64,000 nucleotides of DNA, taken from positions 129,796 to 193,795 of the forward strand of contig CAZXPW010000001.1 of NCBI GenBank assembly GCA_964643355.1, written 5' to 3'. Below the pieces are notes generated by a model. The model was given only the letters and a program-made list of their open reading frames with translations. It was not told the DNA's origin and searched no databases. A program made the translations under genes and the position numbers. This DNA is from FEN-1350 sp964643355 (lineage in GTDB: Bacteria; Planctomycetota; Phycisphaerae; Sedimentisphaerales; Anaerohalosphaeraceae). Positions 15,138 to 23,634 of this stretch are shown here, piece after piece; the stretch's first letter is position 1, and each line of letters starts with the position of its first letter.

Positions 15138-17144
15138 ATGAAAATGAGAATGAACCGATTCACTCGTTTCTTCTGTTTCCTGTTCACTGGATTGTTTTGG
15201 GTCAGCGCTTCTGCAGACATCTGGGCCGGCGAAGATTTGATTCCCGGCATCCAGGAACTCTACCGACTGGATCGTTTGCCGATATTCAAAGAATCGGTCA
15301 AGGTGGCCTCCGTGTCCAGCTATGATCGAACAGGAGGCAACAATGATGGTTTTGGGGGGCAATACTCCTTCGTCCGGAAGGAAAACGGCGGACTGGTATT
15401 GGCCGATCTGGAAGGGCCGGGAGTACTCTATCGGTTTCATACTCCAACCCCGACGGAAGATCTGTTGGAATTCTATTTCGATGGGGAACAAAAGCCAAGA
15501 ATCCAGGTCAAGTATCGCGAACTGTTTATGGGCAATCATCCGGCGTTCCCACGGCCTCTGGTTGGATATGGAAGCGGCGGATTTTTCAGCTATGTTCCAT
15601 TGCCATATGAAAAATCCTGTAAGGTGTTCCTCAAGGCCGAACGGACACAGTTCTATCAAATCAATTATGCGCAGTATCCTCAGGGGATGGGGATTCGGAG
15701 TTATGCAACCGAGCCGACAGCAGAGTATCAAGAGCATGTCAAACGGGCCTGCGGACTGTTCGGGGCAACCGGAACGGATATCAGCGGTTATGTTATTCCA
15801 AAAAACGGCGAGGTCGACATTCTGGTTTCCAAGGTCAACCTGGAGGCGGGAAAGTCCGTCGCGCTTCTTGATATTAATCAGCCGGGCAGGATTGTGGGGA
15901 TTCGCCTTCGACCGGCGGACGCCCTGATCGGGAAAACCCGGGATATCGCGTTTCGGGCCTATTGGGACGGAGATTCACAGCCGGCGATTGCCTGTCCGGC
16001 GGGTGATTTGTTTGGATATGCCTGGGGTGAACCGGCGATGCAATCGCTCTTGGTCGGTTCGGCCGAAGGGTTGAACTACTGTTATTTCCCTATGCCGTTT
16101 GATCAATCGGCACGGATCGAATTGTCTGCTGAGCCGGAAATGAATCGAACGGTTTCGGTGCAAGCGGAGGTTCTGTTTGTACCGATTGCCCGACAGAAGA
16201 ACGAGGGGAAATTGTATGCTCTATGGCGGAGGGAGAATCCAACAATTAAAGGCAAACCGTTCACCTTTCTTGAGACAACCGGGCGGGGACATCTGGTCGG
16301 ACTGATTCAGCAATCGCAAGGATTCGAATCCGGCAACACCTATTTTTTCGAGGGAGACGATCAGACGACCATCGACGGAGAAATGACGATTCATGGTACG
16401 GGTACCGAAGATTTTTATAACGGCGGATGGTATGATGTGGCAGGCCGGTGGGAATCGAGACGATCGTTTCCGCTAAGCGGATGTCTGGCATACAAAAAAC
16501 ATCTGGGCAGAACAGGGGGCTTTCGGTTTTTCCTTGGAGACGCTTATGCGTATCGCAAGAGCATTCTTCAGACAATCGAACATGCGCCCACAGGAAATGA
16601 TCTGGTGAACGATTATTGCGGCGTATCGTTCCTGTATTCTCAGGACCGCCCGAGTTGCGATTTTTCACTGCCGGAGGCGGCCGGAAGAAAGGTAATCGAT
16701 CTGAAACGGATCGTTCTTGCGGTATGGTGGAATATTCCGATCGCCGCGTTTTCCTATCGGGATGCGACCTTAACGAGGGGAAACGAAAAAATCGACGGCC
16801 GAGATATCCAGTTCCTTTCGCTGCACGGTCGGGGGGATGACGCATTCGGCCATCATTTCATCAGTTTTTCCTGCGAGCTTCCGGCTTCGGGTCTCTATAA
16901 AGTCAGTCTCGAGGCGATCACGGGTCCGGCACAGGGACGGGTACAATGGTTTGTGGATGAGGCGCCTGTCGGACCGGCCGTGGATTTCTACGCGGATACC
17001 AGACAAAAAACCACCGAGGAAATCGGTACATTCAACATGGTCGAAGGAGTCAATCCCCTGCTGTTCAAGGTTGTGGGCAAAAACGAAAAGTCCCAGGGAC
17101 AGGCGTTCGATCTGGTGAACATCATCTGTGAAAAAATGGATTGA
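15138..17144 (+). CDS. Exported DUF2961 / GH172 family protein (second copy)
   Basis: A 668-residue protein. The start at 15138 (MKMRMNRFTRFFCFLF) gives a clean signal peptide ending near WAGED and has GGAAAG just upstream; the longer frame from 15060 overlaps the previous gene. Family motifs are SSYDRTGGNNDGFGGQ near residue 54, PRPLVGYGSGGFFSYVPLPYEKSCKV near 135 and HGTGTEDFYNGGWYD near 420. GH172 enzymes cleave or rearrange furanosyl linkages. A C-terminal part (about 530-668) is beta-rich. It probably works with the first copy on the same glycan. It is followed after 6 bases by the TIM-barrel-like lipoprotein gene. Confidence 0.85.
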   Translation: MKMRMNRFTRFFCFLFTGLFWVSASADIWAGEDLIPGIQELYRLDRLPIFKESVKVASVSSYDRTGGNNDGFGGQYSFVRKENGGLVLADLEGPGVLYRFHTPTPTEDLLEFYFDGEQKPRIQVKYRELFMGNHPAFPRPLVGYGSGGFFSYVPLPYEKSCKVFLKAERTQFYQINYAQYPQGMGIRSYATEPTAEYQEHVKRACGLFGATGTDISGYVIPKNGEVDILVSKVNLEAGKSVALLDINQPGRIVGIRLRPADALIGKTRDIAFRAYWDGDSQPAIACPAGDLFGYAWGEPAMQSLLVGSAEGLNYCYFPMPFDQSARIELSAEPEMNRTVSVQAEVLFVPIARQKNEGKLYALWRRENPTIKGKPFTFLETTGRGHLVGLIQQSQGFESGNTYFFEGDDQTTIDGEMTIHGTGTEDFYNGGWYDVAGRWESRRSFPLSGCLAYKKHLGRTGGFRFFLGDAYAYRKSILQTIEHAPTGNDLVNDYCGVSFLYSQDRPSCDFSLPEAAGRKVIDLKRIVLAVWWNIPIAAFSYRDATLTRGNEKIDGRDIQFLSLHGRGDDAFGHHFISFSCELPASGLYKVSLEAITGPAQGRVQWFVDEAPVGPAVDFYADTRQKTTEEIGTFNMVEGVNPLLFKVVGKNEKSQGQAFDLVNIICEKMD

Positions 17145-17150
17145 GGGATT

Positions 17151-19016
17151 ATGAATCGGCGCGAGTTCATTTCAATCAGCGGGGCGACTTTGTGGGGTCT
17201 GTCGGCATGTTCGAGGGAAAATATTGTCCATGAACCGGTCGTGGATTCTGGTTCAGGGATTCGCTGGCGAAGGGATGAACCGTCGGGTTTATTTCAAGAA
17301 GTGTCGGTCAACGGTCAACCGTTGATTTTTTCCGAAGAGGGCACGGGTCTGTTTGATGGATTTTGCAGCTTGGTTAAGGGTGGGGAGCTGGACCGCGAAA
17401 TTCTGCTGACTATCCGCCGATCTCAGGACGAATGCGGACCGATTCGAATCTCGCTGAGTCATCGACTGCAGAGTTCCTCGGGTGACGGCAAGAAAGATCT
17501 TTTGGAAGCAACCCTCACGCTTCAATCCCGCGCCGAGAAACCCTGCCAAGTGTATTGTGGTTTTTTGTCGGGCGTACGGTCCTGCCGGAATGTCGAGGAG
17601 CAACAAGTATATGCGCCGATTTCCGCGGCCGGACTGGGCGATCCCGAGAATGACAAGCGGCGTCGGATGAAGGATTGTCATCAGTCAGTCGGAACGGACG
17701 GATTTCTGTCGCACTATCTTGAGCCGCAAGCGAGCGATCCCCGCCACACCACAACGCGGGCGGCGCTGCTGGCACCGGTGGTGGATCTTTTTGCGGAGGA
17801 TGGGCCTTGTCGTATCGCCTTTTTTGGCGGCTCAACGGAGCCGCTCTTTTTCCAGGCAAAAGAAGGCCTTTCCTCTCGGGCGTGGCGGATGGGTCGGCTT
17901 GTGCGGATTGAGCCCGGTCAATCTCAGGTGGTTCGGATTTTCCTGTTTCTGCATTCAGGTGACGCCGCCGAGGCGTGGAGTGTATTCCATCGATTCGGCC
18001 ACCGAGAGGATTTCCCAGCGATCGCATGGCCGCATAAGGTTCGGGTTCATTATTATGACTTTCTCTCATCCGTAATGGAAAATGGTCCTCGCGGGGGAGG
18101 ATACGATCTGGATCTGGAGCACTTCGGCGAATTTCATGTCGGTCTGGCAACGCAGCATGGATACTATCTGTCCTACGGCGACTTCATCCATCCCGACCGA
18201 AAGGAGTGGAAAGCGATGCCAAACGACTCGGCGGGGCCGGTGACCATGACCCTCGAGAAGATCCGGGCTCGTGTGGACGCCACGCGAAAAGCCGGCGTTC
18301 ATGCGGGGATCTATATGCACTACACGATCCTGGATGAAGGATCGCCTCTGTTCGAAAAAATGAGGGATTCGATCCGGATTGATGCCGACGGGAAGCCAAC
18401 GCCATTCGGCTGGGAAGGGCCGGATGTCATCAAAAAGACCTGGAGAATGTCGCATACTTCGGCACAGTGGCGCGACCACTTGATTCAGCAGGCGCAATGG
18501 ATCATGGAGTTGTTCAATCCCGATGCGATTGTGCTTGATGAAACCTTCAGCGCCTGGGGTTACGATTACCACAAAGAGCATGGCGGTCCGTTGTCGCAGG
18601 GTGGCATTGAGTTGATGCGCAAACTGCGCCAGGTTGTCCGATCCTTCGGTCCGGATAAAGCGCTGCTGGCCAGCGACTGTTCGATGGCCAACTTTTGTCT
18701 CTGGGGTGACGGCGAAGCCGGCGACCACTGCTACGATCGCCTGCTCGGCCATGAACTCTATCGAAAACCCCCGATCCGTTACACGGCCGCACTTGGCTCG
18801 AAAGCCTGGTTGCCGTGCGCGTGGCTCTACAAGTCCCTCTGGCCGGCGCAAATGGACCTGGCCCGCAAGGTCGGAGCCGCCGTCAGCGTTACAAACGGAT
18901 GGGGCGACGCACTTGGCCTGACCCGACTTCCGGTGGATGCTCGGCAACAAATGCTCCTTGATATTAAATCCCTTTTACGAAAAGACCTATCCTATTATCT
19001 CGCGAAGTCCCGGTAG
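17151..19016 (+). CDS. Exported TIM-barrel glycosidase-like protein
   Basis: A 621-residue protein. The N-terminus MNRREFISISG...LSACSREN has a twin-arginine-like motif and a lipobox-like LSAC, so it may be a Tat-exported lipoprotein. Residues 30-290 look beta-rich. Residues 300-600 look like a (beta/alpha)8 barrel, with GIYMHYTILDEG near 385 and DAIVLDETFSAWGYDYH near 460 as the likely catalytic face. This order resembles GH36/DUF6259-type proteins, but I cannot name a family with certainty. GAGGG before the ATG at 17151 and a 6-base gap to GH172 support co-transcription. A glycosidase role is inferred from fold-like features and context. Confidence 0.6.
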   Translation: MNRREFISISGATLWGLSACSRENIVHEPVVDSGSGIRWRRDEPSGLFQEVSVNGQPLIFSEEGTGLFDGFCSLVKGGELDREILLTIRRSQDECGPIRISLSHRLQSSSGDGKKDLLEATLTLQSRAEKPCQVYCGFLSGVRSCRNVEEQQVYAPISAAGLGDPENDKRRRMKDCHQSVGTDGFLSHYLEPQASDPRHTTTRAALLAPVVDLFAEDGPCRIAFFGGSTEPLFFQAKEGLSSRAWRMGRLVRIEPGQSQVVRIFLFLHSGDAAEAWSVFHRFGHREDFPAIAWPHKVRVHYYDFLSSVMENGPRGGGYDLDLEHFGEFHVGLATQHGYYLSYGDFIHPDRKEWKAMPNDSAGPVTMTLEKIRARVDATRKAGVHAGIYMHYTILDEGSPLFEKMRDSIRIDADGKPTPFGWEGPDVIKKTWRMSHTSAQWRDHLIQQAQWIMELFNPDAIVLDETFSAWGYDYHKEHGGPLSQGGIELMRKLRQVVRSFGPDKALLASDCSMANFCLWGDGEAGDHCYDRLLGHELYRKPPIRYTAALGSKAWLPCAWLYKSLWPAQMDLARKVGAAVSVTNGWGDALGLTRLPVDARQQMLLDIKSLLRKDLSYYLAKSR

Positions 19017-19296
19017 AATGCATATTCATTTGATACGCCCCACGATCGTGGGACGGGATTGTCTCCTGACTTCCAATATTCTGTACGAGTCAGATGACTC
19101 AAGAAACTGAAGAAGAGTTCAACTTGATATTCGAAACAGTTCCGGGGTATCGTACAATTGATCCTTGGAAATTTACGAGGGTTTTGATGTTCGGGTACGG
19201 GCTTGCCCTTTGAAATTGACGAAAAGTCTCAAACCGATTCGTAACATCGGTAAGGGTTTCAAAGGATATCGCTTCCCATTCCATGGACAGATTGAT
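19017..19296. other. Intergenic region between convergent genes
   Basis: This 280-base gap lies between the end of the GH172 cluster and the end of the Hsp70-like gene. It holds a perfect 14-base palindrome (CCCACGATCGTGGG, 19039-19052) 23 bases after the plus-strand stop. No T-tract follows, so terminator status is doubtful. Nothing else is recognisable. Confidence 0.4.
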
Positions 19297-20910
19297 CTAA
19301 TCGGAATATATCTCATAACGCCTTGATTCGTTTCGCGCCGGATTCTGCACCTCTACGGTGATGACCCCGTCGGAATCGCAGCGATACACTTCTGCCACTT
19401 CGACATCGGAAAACCGGTCCGTCGAAACGATATCCTGTTTCGAAACCGGAGCCGACAAGGGGTATCGGGGATCGTATGGAAACAGAATGTCCGACCAGCT
19501 TCGAACACCCCGTAACGGCATTCCGTCCGACCCCAGAGATGTGCACTCTAAATAGCGAAGGTGCCCGATATTGTGGGCGGGCCGATACCGGACCACTTTT
19601 TCCAAAGGCGCTTCTCCCCGACGAGGTATCGGCGTCCCAGCGGGAAAAATCGTGTCAAAGATTTCGGTCTGACCATGGTCTCTCAATCGGATCAGGCCGA
19701 AATGACGCGCGAACACCTCATGGTAACTGATTCGATCCGCCGCACAGATCGCAGCGCCCAGCGCAACCGACTGAAACGGTTTATCCGAAAGAATCACTCG
19801 ACTGCCCGGAAACGCGCCGCCGACCATCTCCGACACGAACGGCAACTTGGAAGAACCGCCTACCAGATAGATTGTCAGGGGTTCAATCCCCTCGTTCATT
19901 CCGGGCCATTTGGCCTCTGCGGACCGGATCACCTCCCGTAATGTCGAAACGGCCTGATCCAGCAACGGACAGATTTGTTCGCGGTAAAGGGTCACCGGCA
20001 GAGAAATCGTTTTCCCGCGCAATCCAAAATCCTGTGGATTGAGAAAGAGACTTTTGACGGTTCCCGTGGAAATCAGCTCTTTTTGGGCACGGGCCTGCCG
20101 AAGCAGAGCATGTCGGGTCAATGGGCCAATCGCCTCGGACGGAAATCCGAGCTTGGACTCAAACATCTCCAGCAAAACTCGGTCAAAATCATCGCCGCCC
20201 AAAAGCTCGATTCCTCCCGAAGCAACGACATGAAAATCATTACCCTCGATCCGAACGACGGACGCGTCGAAGGTGCCGCCCCCCAGATCAAATACAGCCA
20301 CCGCATACGGGTCCTTTGAATTTCCGTTTCGCTTTCCCCCCGTAAGGCAATCCGCCAATTCAATCGCCGATGCGGTGGGCTCGTTCAGAGCGTTGATCAC
20401 GCGAAATCCCGCCCTGCGAAAACACTCGCGGGTGACATATCGTTGCGCTCCGTTCGAATGGGCCGGCCAGGTGATCACCGTTTCCAGCGGTTCGTTTTCG
20501 GTGAGTGCCTGGGAACGACGAATGGAAGAGGCCAGCGCACGCAAAAAATCCGTAAACAAGTCGGCCAGATCAAAATCCCGATCGCCGTGTCCGGCCGCGT
20601 CGATTGTGGATTCGGACGGCGAATTCGGCGACAGAAGTCGGCCTTCCATGTAATTGCGCAATTCCCGCTTGAGAGAAGGAACGAAAATCAGATCGCTCGA
20701 CTCGCCCATCTCTACAAATTTACGGTCTGCTTCCAGACCAAACCACCGCTGATCCGTCTCCGGATTAACCAGAATCGCCGAAGGGAAAATCTCCTGAACC
20801 ATCGTTCCTCGACTCGTTTGGGCCTGATGCAGTACAACGGAAAAAAGGCCTCGGTCGAAAATCGCGGCAACCGTATTGGTCGTTCCAAAATCGATTCCCA
20901 GCCGAACCAT
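19297..20910 (-). CDS. Hsp70-family protein lacking the C-terminal lid
   Basis: A 537-residue protein with a complete Hsp70 nucleotide-binding domain. Phosphate 1 is MVRLGIDFGTTNTVAAIFD (residues 1-19), phosphate 2 is VAVFDLGGGTFDASVV, and the adenosine motif is YLVGGSSKLPFV. NEPTASAIELA is also present. A short beta substrate-binding part (about 400-537) follows; the helical lid of DnaK (about 100 residues) is absent. The ATG at 20910 has GGAGG 8 bases upstream, and 4 bases separate it from the preceding GrpE-like gene. The longer frame to 21006 overlaps that gene. It is more likely a specialised Hsp70 homologue than the housekeeping DnaK; no DnaJ is nearby. The client is unknown. Confidence 0.88.
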   Translation of the reverse strand: MVRLGIDFGTTNTVAAIFDRGLFSVVLHQAQTSRGTMVQEIFPSAILVNPETDQRWFGLEADRKFVEMGESSDLIFVPSLKRELRNYMEGRLLSPNSPSESTIDAAGHGDRDFDLADLFTDFLRALASSIRRSQALTENEPLETVITWPAHSNGAQRYVTRECFRRAGFRVINALNEPTASAIELADCLTGGKRNGNSKDPYAVAVFDLGGGTFDASVVRIEGNDFHVVASGGIELLGGDDFDRVLLEMFESKLGFPSEAIGPLTRHALLRQARAQKELISTGTVKSLFLNPQDFGLRGKTISLPVTLYREQICPLLDQAVSTLREVIRSAEAKWPGMNEGIEPLTIYLVGGSSKLPFVSEMVGGAFPGSRVILSDKPFQSVALGAAICAADRISYHEVFARHFGLIRLRDHGQTEIFDTIFPAGTPIPRRGEAPLEKVVRYRPAHNIGHLRYLECTSLGSDGMPLRGVRSWSDILFPYDPRYPLSAPVSKQDIVSTDRFSDVEVAEVYRCDSDGVITVEVQNPARNESRRYEIYSD

Positions 20911-20914
20911 CGTT

Positions 20915-21646
20915 TTACCTCCGATTGAGGGAAACTTTGGCCGGACTGATGATCCTGCCGTTGACAAATCGAAATCCGGGCTGGAATTGCTCGACAATGG
21001 TTCCATTGGCCAGATCGCTCCGATGCGCCTCTTCGACGGCCAGATGAATCAGCGAATCAAAAGACTCGCCCGCCCGCGCCTCATAGGACTCAATCCCCGC
21101 CAGAGCAAACACATGATCCAGCGTCTCCATCACACGAATTCGCAATTCCTTTTCCCCTTCGGTCAAATTCAAATGGGCGCAATTCCCCGCAACCTCGTTT
21201 CGCAGGGCCACAAGGGGCGGAAGAATTTCGGCAAACTGATGGTCCACAACATCCGCAACCAGCCGCCGAAATGCAGCCGATGCACGGTCAAGCGGATCTG
21301 CCCGGACCGAACTTGTTTCTCGACCTCCCCGAATGTGAACCATTTCCGTGACAACTCCCAGCGCGGCGTTCATGTGGAGATGTAACGCCTCTATCGCGGC
21401 CTTGAGACCTTGTTCAACGCGATCCAGCGGATCCTTTTCCGGGCGCGCGGGGATCGCGATGCCGTCTTGCGAGAGAGACGGTTCGTCGGTCTTTTGGATT
21501 TCGGTCTGCACCACACGACGACCTGTCACCGTATGAAGATTGGAGACCACCGGTTTCTTGGCGGCTGCCGGAGAAGGTTTTACCTGTGCCCCTTTTTTGC
21601 CCGAAACGACTGCTCTTTTCTTCGCCGTATTTTTCGTCTTCGCCAT
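20915..21646 (-). CDS. GrpE-like nucleotide exchange factor (divergent)
   Basis: A 243-residue protein. Residues 1-45 are Lys/Ala-rich and probably disordered. Residues 70-180 are helical. The C-terminal part IVEQFQPGFRFVNGRIISPAKVSL (about 215-240) matches the GrpE beta-domain pattern (PGF...NGR...PA.V). With the Hsp70-like gene only 4 bases downstream, an exchange-factor role is likely. Family identity is by motif and context, since overall similarity to GrpE is weak by eye. No strong SD is seen before the ATG at 21646. An inverted repeat that could be an operator lies at 21710-21727. Confidence 0.65.
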   Translation of the reverse strand: MAKTKNTAKKRAVVSGKKGAQVKPSPAAAKKPVVSNLHTVTGRRVVQTEIQKTDEPSLSQDGIAIPARPEKDPLDRVEQGLKAAIEALHLHMNAALGVVTEMVHIRGGRETSSVRADPLDRASAAFRRLVADVVDHQFAEILPPLVALRNEVAGNCAHLNLTEGEKELRIRVMETLDHVFALAGIESYEARAGESFDSLIHLAVEEAHRSDLANGTIVEQFQPGFRFVNGRIISPAKVSLNRR

Positions 21647-21988
21647 ACCATTTATATTTCAAAATTTAAACAAAGCAAAAATGTCTTTTCCTCAAATCTA
21701 TTGATTGTACATACCCCCGTTGGTATGGACTTATACAATTATGAGTCCTGTTGCCAACCTGTCAAGGAATTTCCTCTGATCCTATCTTTCCTTTTCCGGA
21801 ATTTATTGGTAGAAAATGCAAATGGCTTTCCGAAGAGAATTCTTGCCGGCAAATGACATGTCGTTCGCAAGTCAATAGACAGAACAAGGGTATCGGGATA
21901 TCATGTTGGAACAAGAAATCGCAATGGCCAAAACAAGGATCGATAGATTCGATCCTTTGGGCTTTTTGAACGGAAAGGAAGCTTGCTG
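21647..21988. other. Divergent intergenic region with inverted repeat
   Basis: This 342-base gap lies between the GrpE-like gene (minus) and a Gfo/Idh/MocA gene (plus). It holds CATACC-N6-GGTATG at 21710-21727, a 6-base inverted repeat. It is not the CIRCE heat-shock element. No RNA gene is evident. Confidence 0.4.
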
Positions 21989-23428
21989 ATGAACAGAATC
22001 GAGAGTCATATCGGACGAATTTCCGCATCCAACGCAGGTCTTCTATCACGCCGAAAGTTTCTGGGTACGATAGGCGCAGCCGCTTCTCTGGCGATTGTCC
22101 CTCGGACGGCGCTTGGAGGCGAAGGCCAAATCGCACCGAGCGATAAGACCACTGTGGCCTGCATCGGCATGGGCGGCCAGGGCCATGTGAACCTGTTCAA
22201 CTTCCTGCAACTCGAGGAGGTTCAGGTCGTCGCGGTCTGCGATGTCAATCGACAGGGAGGGGGTTATATTTCATGGGACTGGATGGAGGGAAAAGAGCAA
22301 AAATTCGGCGGTCGCGATCCAGCCCGGCGTTTGGTTGATGAACACTACACCAAACAGCGAGGTGTCGGAAACTTCGAGGGCTGCCGGGCCTACTCCGATT
22401 ATCAGACGCTTCTCGATAAGGAGGATGTTGATGGTGTCGTGGTGGCCACGCCGGATCATGCTCACGCGGTCGTAACGATGGCCGCGATACGAAAACGAAA
22501 GCATGTGTATTGCGAGAAACCCCTGGCTTACACGGTCGGAGAGGTTCGGCGAATCACCGAGGCCGCCCGCCAGGCCGGTGTGGCCACACAACTGGGCAAT
22601 CAGGGACAGGCCTCCGAGGAGGCACGCTTGGCGCAGGAGATGATCCTCGACAATGCCATTGGCTCTGTACGCCAAGTGCATGTCGTGCTGGGGCCTCGTT
22701 TCTGGGATCCCCCCGTCGGGCCCGGCCGTCCTTCAGAGACCCCCCCTGTTCCCGAAGGTTTCGACTGGGACCTGTGGCTGGGCCCCGCACCGGTCCGGCC
22801 CTATCATCCGGCCTACCACCCTTGGCGTTGGCGCGACTGGAGAGATTTTGGGACTGGTCCGTTGGGGGATATGGGATGCCATGTGCTCTCGACGGTGTTC
22901 AAGGCCCTTAAGCTGCAATATCCGATCAGCGTCGAAGGGGTATGCACCGAAATCGGGCCGGAGATTTATCCTCGAAACTTCAAAGTGCAGTACGAATTTC
23001 CCGCACGCGAGGGCATGCCCCCCCTTACGCTCACCTGGCACGACAGCGGTTTCACCCCGCCGCGCCCACCCGAACTCGAGCCCGGACGATCCATCCAGTC
23101 GCCCCTCTATATCGGAGATAAAGGGACGATGATGAATTATTTGTTGATTCCCGAATCAAAACGAAAGGCCTATGGCTCCGCTCCGAAAGTGCTGCCTCGT
23201 TCGCCGGGTCCCTATCGAGAATGGATCAACGCTTGTCGCGGCGGTGAGCCGGCCGGCTCTGACTTTGTTCGACACAGCGGCCCATTGACCGAAACCCCTC
23301 TTTTGGGTAACATCGCCATGCGCCTCGGAAAAAAACTTCTGTGGGACGGCCCCAATATGAAATTCACCGAAGACCCATCCGCCAATCAACATCTGGATCG
23401 AGAATATCGAAAGGGTTGGAGCTTGTAA
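21989..23428 (+). CDS. Tat-exported Gfo/Idh/MocA-family oxidoreductase
   Basis: A 479-residue protein. It starts at the ATG at 21989 (MNRIESHIG) with AAGGA about 9 bases upstream; a TTG at 21983 is less likely. The leader LLSRRKFLGTIGAAASLAIV (about 20-40) is a twin-arginine signal. The NAD-binding Rossmann segment is VACIGMGGQGHVN (near residue 55). The family motif VYCEKPLAYTVGEVRR (near 172) contains the catalytic-type EKP lysine. Members interconvert sugar or inositol hydroxyl/keto groups. Planctomycetes hold many secreted paralogues of unknown substrate. Two more are at 27749 and 49374. Confidence 0.9.
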   Translation: MNRIESHIGRISASNAGLLSRRKFLGTIGAAASLAIVPRTALGGEGQIAPSDKTTVACIGMGGQGHVNLFNFLQLEEVQVVAVCDVNRQGGGYISWDWMEGKEQKFGGRDPARRLVDEHYTKQRGVGNFEGCRAYSDYQTLLDKEDVDGVVVATPDHAHAVVTMAAIRKRKHVYCEKPLAYTVGEVRRITEAARQAGVATQLGNQGQASEEARLAQEMILDNAIGSVRQVHVVLGPRFWDPPVGPGRPSETPPVPEGFDWDLWLGPAPVRPYHPAYHPWRWRDWRDFGTGPLGDMGCHVLSTVFKALKLQYPISVEGVCTEIGPEIYPRNFKVQYEFPAREGMPPLTLTWHDSGFTPPRPPELEPGRSIQSPLYIGDKGTMMNYLLIPESKRKAYGSAPKVLPRSPGPYREWINACRGGEPAGSDFVRHSGPLTETPLLGNIAMRLGKKLLWDGPNMKFTEDPSANQHLDREYRKGWSL

Positions 23429-23634
23429 ATACCCCTCCCGGAGTGGATCATTGGTATGTAATCGTCGGATAGGAATTCAGATTCCCGAATTGCATGAAAT
23501 CGGACCACTCTCGTTTGATATCACCGGCAATCGCGGCTTCATCGTCGGCCGAATCGAATGTATCACGATCGCAGCAAAACCTGATTCCGTGAATTCACCA
23601 TTGTATCGGATATCATTCCGCGTTCTTATGGCGA

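Noticed and set aside
21647..21988. Possible CIRCE heat-shock element before the Hsp70/GrpE-like pair
   Set aside because: The repeat found (CATACC-N6-GGTATG) does not match TTAGCACTC-N9-GAGTGCTAA.
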